64,000 bases of DNA from Siccirubricoccus phaeus. GTDB lineage: Bacteria; Pseudomonadota; Alphaproteobacteria; Acetobacterales; Acetobacteraceae. Shown piece by piece: positions 61,004 through 64,000 of the stretch. Every line of letters begins with the position of its first letter. The stretch's first letter is position 1. The notes under the pieces are model-generated. The model saw only the letters and a list, made by a program, of their open reading frames with translations. It was not told where the DNA came from and ran no database searches. The DNA lies in contig NZ_SRXO01000007.1 of NCBI RefSeq assembly GCF_008360935.1, forward strand, positions 124,001 to 188,000, given 5' to 3'. The translations under genes and the position numbers were made by a program.

Positions 61004-62221
61004 TCAGGCCATCGCCTTCTTCAGGTTCTCATCCAGCTTCGCCAAGAAGGCCTGGGTGTTCAGCCAGGGCTGGTCCTTGCTGATGAGGAGGGCGAGGTCC
61101 TTGGTCATGGACCCGCTCTCCACCGTGCTGACGCAGACCTTCTCCAGCGTCTCGGCGAAGGCGGTCACGTCCGGCGTGTTGTCGAACCTGCCGCGATAGG
61201 CGAGGCCGCGGGTCCAGGCGAAGATCGAGGCGATCGGGTTGGTGCTGGTCTCGCGGCCCTTCTGGTGCTCGCGGTAGTGGCGGGTGACGGTGCCGTGGGC
61301 GGCTTCCGATTCCACCGTCTGCCCATCCGGGGAGAGCAGCACGGAGGTCATCAGCCCGAGCGAGCCGAAGCCCTGCGCCACGATGTCCGACTGCACGTCG
61401 CCATCGTAGTTCTTGCAGGCCCAGATATAGCCGCCTTCCCACTTCAGTGCGGTGGCGACCATGTCGTCGATCAGCCGGTCCTCATAGGTCAGGCCGCGCT
61501 TCTCGAACTCCGCCTTGAACTCCTCGTCGTAGATCTTGCGGAAGATGTCCTTGAAGTTGCCGTCATAGGCCTTGAGGATGGTGTTCTTGTGGCTGAAATA
61601 GACCGAGTAGTTGCGCTGCAGCCCGTAATTGAAGGAGGCGCGGGCGAAGCCCTCGATCGACTTGTTCAAATTGTGGATCATCATCGCCACGCCGCCGGTG
61701 GCGGGCATGGCGAATTCGCCGATCTCCTGCGGCTGGCCGCCTTCCGGGGTGAAGGTCATCTTCACCGTGCCGGCGCCCGGCACCTTCATCTCCACCGAGC
61801 GGTAGATGTCGCCATAGGCGTGGCGGCCGACGACGATCGGCTTCGACCAGTGCGGCACCAGGCGGGGCACGTTCTGGCAGATGATGGGCTCGCGGAAGAT
61901 GGTGCCGTCCAGGATGTTGCGGATGGTCCCGTTCGGGGATTTCCACATCTTCTTCAGGCCGAATTCCGCGACGCGCGCCTCGTCCGGGGTGATGGTCGCG
62001 CACTTGACGCCGACGCCGTACTGCTTGGTGGCGTTGGCGGCGTCGACGGTGATCTGGTCGTCCGTCTCGTCGCGCTTCTGGATGCCGAGGTCGTAATACT
62101 TCAGATCGATATCAAGGTAGGGCAGGATCAGCTTGTCCTTGATGAACCCCCAGATGATGCGGGTCATCTCATCCCCGTCCATTTCGACGACGGGGGTCTT
62201 TACCTTGATCTTCGCGGCCAT
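61004..62221 (-). CDS. icd: NADP-dependent isocitrate dehydrogenase
   Basis: A 405-residue homodimeric (eukaryote-like, type II) isocitrate dehydrogenase, catalysing isocitrate to 2-oxoglutarate in the TCA cycle. It has [22 protein letters not shown] at the start and [24 protein letters not shown] (substrate Ser/Asn/Arg). The metal and catalytic region is [27 protein letters not shown], the IDH signature, with [13 protein letters not shown] (NADP-binding). Full length and intact. The start at 62221 has GAGGA upstream; the longer open frame is not used. A terminator follows. It is transcribed in the same direction as asd. Confidence 0.97.
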   Translation of the reverse strand: MAAKIKVKTPVVEMDGDEMTRIIWGFIKDKLILPYLDIDLKYYDLGIQKRDETDDQITVDAANATKQYGVGVKCATITPDEARVAEFGLKKMWKSPNGTIRNILDGTIFREPIICQNVPRLVPHWSKPIVVGRHAYGDIYRSVEMKVPGAGTVKMTFTPEGGQPQEIGEFAMPATGGVAMMIHNLNKSIEGFARASFNYGLQRNYSVYFSHKNTILKAYDGNFKDIFRKIYDEEFKAEFEKRGLTYEDRLIDDMVATALKWEGGYIWACKNYDGDVQSDIVAQGFGSLGLMTSVLLSPDGQTVESEAAHGTVTRHYREHQKGRETSTNPIASIFAWTRGLAYRGRFDNTPDVTAFAETLEKVCVSTVESGSMTKDLALLISKDQPWLNTQAFLAKLDENLKKAMA

Positions 62222-62330
62222 GGCTGTCCTCGGCGATGCCCGGGCGTCCGCGGCCCGGGGGTGGGAAATGGGTGACTCCAGGGACCGGACCATCGCATCG
62301 GGGCGGATGGGCGGCAAGCCCGGGGCGGAA

Positions 62331-62365
62331 CGGCGTAAGCCGCCCCGGCGGCACGGCTTACGCCG
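62331..62365 (-). terminator. Hairpin overlapping the asd stop codon
   Basis: CGGCGTAAGCCG (62331-62342) pairs perfectly with CGGCTTACGCCG (62354-62365), a 12-bp stem around an 11-base loop. The asd stop codon (complement of 62358-62360) is within the stem. No T-run follows on the minus strand, so termination is probable only with Rho or as mRNA 3' protection. Confidence 0.45.
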
Positions 62366-63392
62366 CCTTCGGCTTCCGTAGCAGCCCCTGCTCCACCAGC
62401 GCCTCGGCGATCTGCACCGCGTTCAGCGCCGCGCCCTTGCGGAGATTGTCGGAGACGCACCAGAAGGCCAGGCCATGCGGCACGGTGGGGTCGCGCCGCA
62501 GCCGGCTGACGAAGACCGCATCCTCGCCGGCGGCGTCGAGCTGGGTGACGTAGCCGCCATCCTCCCGCTTATCCACCACCTGCACGCCGGGCGCCTCGCG
62601 CAGCGTGTCCCAGGCCTGCTCCACGGTGATCTCGCTCTCGAACTCCACATGCACCGCTTCGGAATGGCCGATGAAGACCGGCACGCGGACGCAGCTCGCC
62701 ACCACCTGGATGTCGGGGTCGAGGATCTTCCGGGTCTCGACGGCCATCTTCCATTCTTCCTTGGTGAAGCCGTCATCCATGAACTTGTCGATATGCGGGA
62801 TGCAGTTGAAGGCGATGGGCTTGGTGAATTGCTCCGGCACCGTCGGGTCGTTCACATAGACCGCGCGGGTCTGGTTGAAGAGCTCGTCCATCGCCTCCTT
62901 CCCCGCGCCGGAGACCGACTGGTAGGTGGCGACGACGACGCGCTTGATGCGGGCGATCTGGTGCAGCGGCTTCAGCGCCACGACCATCTGGATGGTGCTG
63001 CAATTCGGGTTGGCGATGATGTTGCGCTTGCTGAATTGCTTCAGGTGGTGCGGGTTCACCTCCGGCACCACCAGCGGGATGTCGGGCTCCATGCGGAACT
63101 GGCTGGTGTTGTCGATGACGACGCAGCCAGCGGCGGCGGCCCGCGGCGCATGCAGAGCGGAGACCGAGGCGCCCGGGGAGAACAGGCCGATATCGACGCC
63201 CTTGAAGTCGAAGGTCTCGAGGTTCCTGACCTTGAGCACGGATTTCTCGCCGAAGGAGACCTCCAGCCCCGCCGAACGGCCCGAGGCGAGGGCGATGACC
63301 TCGCTCACCGGGAAGTCGCGCTCGGCGAGGGTCTTCAGCATCTCGCGCCCCACCGCCCCGGTGGCGCCGACGACCGCGACCCTGTAGCCCAT
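62358..63392 (-). CDS. asd: Aspartate-semialdehyde dehydrogenase
   Basis: A 344-residue enzyme that reduces aspartyl phosphate to aspartate semialdehyde, the branch point for lysine/diaminopimelate, threonine and methionine. It has NADP-binding [13 protein letters not shown] (7-19), catalytic C131 in [24 protein letters not shown] and [17 protein letters not shown]. This matches the shorter Gram-positive/alphaproteobacterial form. The start at 63392 has GAGGAG seven bases upstream; a seven-codon extension is possible but lacks a binding site. Confidence 0.96.
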   Translation of the reverse strand: MGYRVAVVGATGAVGREMLKTLAERDFPVSEVIALASGRSAGLEVSFGEKSVLKVRNLETFDFKGVDIGLFSPGASVSALHAPRAAAAGCVVIDNTSQFRMEPDIPLVVPEVNPHHLKQFSKRNIIANPNCSTIQMVVALKPLHQIARIKRVVVATYQSVSGAGKEAMDELFNQTRAVYVNDPTVPEQFTKPIAFNCIPHIDKFMDDGFTKEEWKMAVETRKILDPDIQVVASCVRVPVFIGHSEAVHVEFESEITVEQAWDTLREAPGVQVVDKREDGGYVTQLDAAGEDAVFVSRLRRDPTVPHGLAFWCVSDNLRKGAALNAVQIAEALVEQGLLRKPKAA

Positions 63393-63790
63393 GACCCGCT
63401 CCTCAAAGACCAAGGCCGCCCTGCGGCGGCCGGAACCGGGTCTCTAGGCGCTGGGTCCGGGCCATTCAAGCCGTCCGGCCGGTTTGGCGCGGGCCTGGCG
63501 GCGAAACGGGGGGGCGGGGAGGGGAGGCCGCACCATTTCCTCGGGCTCCCGGTTCCTCGCCAGCGCCGAGCCGCCGAGCCGTTGCCCGGCCGGCATCATC
63601 GGCCGGCCGGGCTGCCGCGGGGTCTGGCATCGTCGGCCCGGCCGGCCACCCCTGCCGGCCTGCCTGGCCTTGAAAGCGATGCCGATTGCCATCCTTGCAG
63701 CCTCTTCACCCCGGGGCTGCGCCGCGCCGCTTGATCCCTGCTCCCGCCATCGCCAGACTGCGGTGGCCAGAGACAAAGCCGGAGGACGCC
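63393..63790. other. Intergenic region upstream of pqqA
   Basis: About 400 bases between the divergent asd and pqqA genes. It should contain both promoters. It is GC-rich with short inverted repeats (GCCGGCCGGGC near 63600-63612, GGCCGGCCACC near 63640) but no convincing hexamers or gene. GGAGGA at 63781-63786 is the pqqA ribosome binding site. Confidence 0.45.
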
Positions 63791-63871
63791 ATGGCCTGGA
63801 AGACCCCGCGCGTGACCGAGATCTCGCTCGCCCTGGAAATCAACGCCTACGCCTGCGCCGAGCTGGGCTGA
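63791..63871 (+). CDS. pqqA: PqqA, precursor peptide of pyrroloquinoline quinone
   Basis: A 26-residue peptide, MAWKTPRVTEI followed by SLALEINAYACAELG. The conserved Glu and Tyr that are cross-linked by the radical-SAM enzyme PqqE and become the PQQ skeleton are E16 and Y20, in the required E-x3-Y spacing. The MAWxTPxVTEI start and EIN(A/S)Y core are as I recall them from Gluconobacter-type PqqA. The ribosome binding site GGAGGA is ideal. pqqB follows after 40 bases. PQQ serves periplasmic alcohol and glucose dehydrogenases, prominent in Acetobacteraceae. Confidence 0.95.
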   Translation: MAWKTPRVTEISLALEINAYACAELG

Positions 63872-63895
63872 ACCGGCCCGGCCGTCGGGCCGGTT
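63871..63895 (+). promoter_or_regulatory. Strong hairpin between pqqA and pqqB
   Basis: AACCGGCCCG (63871-63880) pairs perfectly with CGGGCCGGTT (63886-63895) around the loop GCCGT. It begins at the last base of the pqqA stop. A stem-loop here could act as a processing point or partial terminator, allowing more pqqA than pqqB message, as the short peptide is consumed as substrate. No T-run follows. Confidence 0.6.
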
Positions 63896-63911
63896 CGCGG
63901 CAGGGGGCAAG

Positions 63912-64000
63912 GTGCGCGCCATCATCCTGGGGGCGGCCGCCGGGGGTGGGTTTCCGCAATGGAATTCCGCCGGGCCCGGCTGCCGGCGTGCGCGCTCCGG
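63912..64000 (+). CDS. pqqB: PqqB N-terminus, truncated by window edge
   Basis: A GTG start at 63912 with a GGGGGCAAG-type binding site opens a frame running to the end of the window. The first 29 residues read RAIILGAAAGGGFPQWN and then a CRRAR motif, the signature of PqqB (metallo-beta-lactamase-fold hydroxylase acting in PQQ assembly). Family members usually have NCxCxxC after QWN; here the first position is serine (NSAGPGC). The rest lies beyond the window. Confidence 0.93.
   Translation, partial: MRAIILGAAAGGGFPQWNSAGPGCRRARS

Overview
The window is about 70% or more G+C, and nearly every gene is a recognisable proteobacterial family. Several genes point to an alphaproteobacterium of the Acetobacteraceae (Roseomonas-like): an Acetobacteraceae-type pqqA, a large set of periplasmic-binding-protein transporters, a homodimeric NADP isocitrate dehydrogenase and a tamA-tamB pair. 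This assignment is inferred from protein character, not from a database search. I see no rRNA, tRNA, CRISPR array, insertion sequence, phage gene or origin.

Layout. 1-1.1 kb: end of a ycjX-like gene and its ycjF-like partner. 1.4-3.7 kb: a beta-hydroxyacid dehydrogenase and an acyl-CoA-dehydrogenase-like flavoprotein. 3.7-8.1 kb: a three-gene sensory operon (hybrid PAS histidine kinase, FIST-domain sensor, second histidine kinase) joined by ATGA overlaps and preceded by a good sigma70-type promoter. 8.3-12.8 kb: fatty acid desaturase, an unusually arranged CaiB/BaiF CoA-transferase and an LLM flavin oxidoreductase. 13-21.3 kb: envelope genes, namely a TonB with a long repeat-bearing cytoplasmic N-terminus, then tamA and tamB. 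21.4-26.8 kb: M20 and P1 peptidases, a GNAT enzyme, a RES/Xre toxin-antitoxin pair and an esterase. 27-33 kb: a PatZ-like acyl-CoA ligase/acetyltransferase fusion, an XRE regulator, and the glyoxylate-pathway pair hyi-glxR. 33-38.7 kb: an AI-2E-type exporter and a dipeptide-type ABC operon with no binding-protein gene in front of it.

38.7-47.4 kb: creA, gamma-glutamyltransferase, an SDR, a Bug/TctC binding protein, a SnoaL-like protein, comM, a small secreted protein and a LivK-type binding protein. 47.6-60.3 kb: a divergent locus that looks built for importing and hydrolysing peptides or amides. On one side are an acetylpolyamine-amidohydrolase-like deacetylase and an M19 dipeptidase. On the other is an eight-gene operon: binding protein, two permeases, fused double ATPase, ArgE-like deacylase, two tandem carbamoylase-type amidohydrolases and an MlrC-type M81 protein. 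60.4-64 kb: a lipoprotein, icd, asd, pqqA and the start of pqqB.

The most distinctive feature is the intergenic DNA. It carries a dispersed family of GC-rich double-hairpin elements, a second family of TAGAGC-bounded palindromes, and three unrelated tandem arrays (71, 74 and about 158 bp units). Two of the arrays lie between genes that are probably co-transcribed (hyi-glxR and tamA-tamB). Small hairpins also sit at translation starts or between genes in the peptide operon and in pqqA-pqqB.
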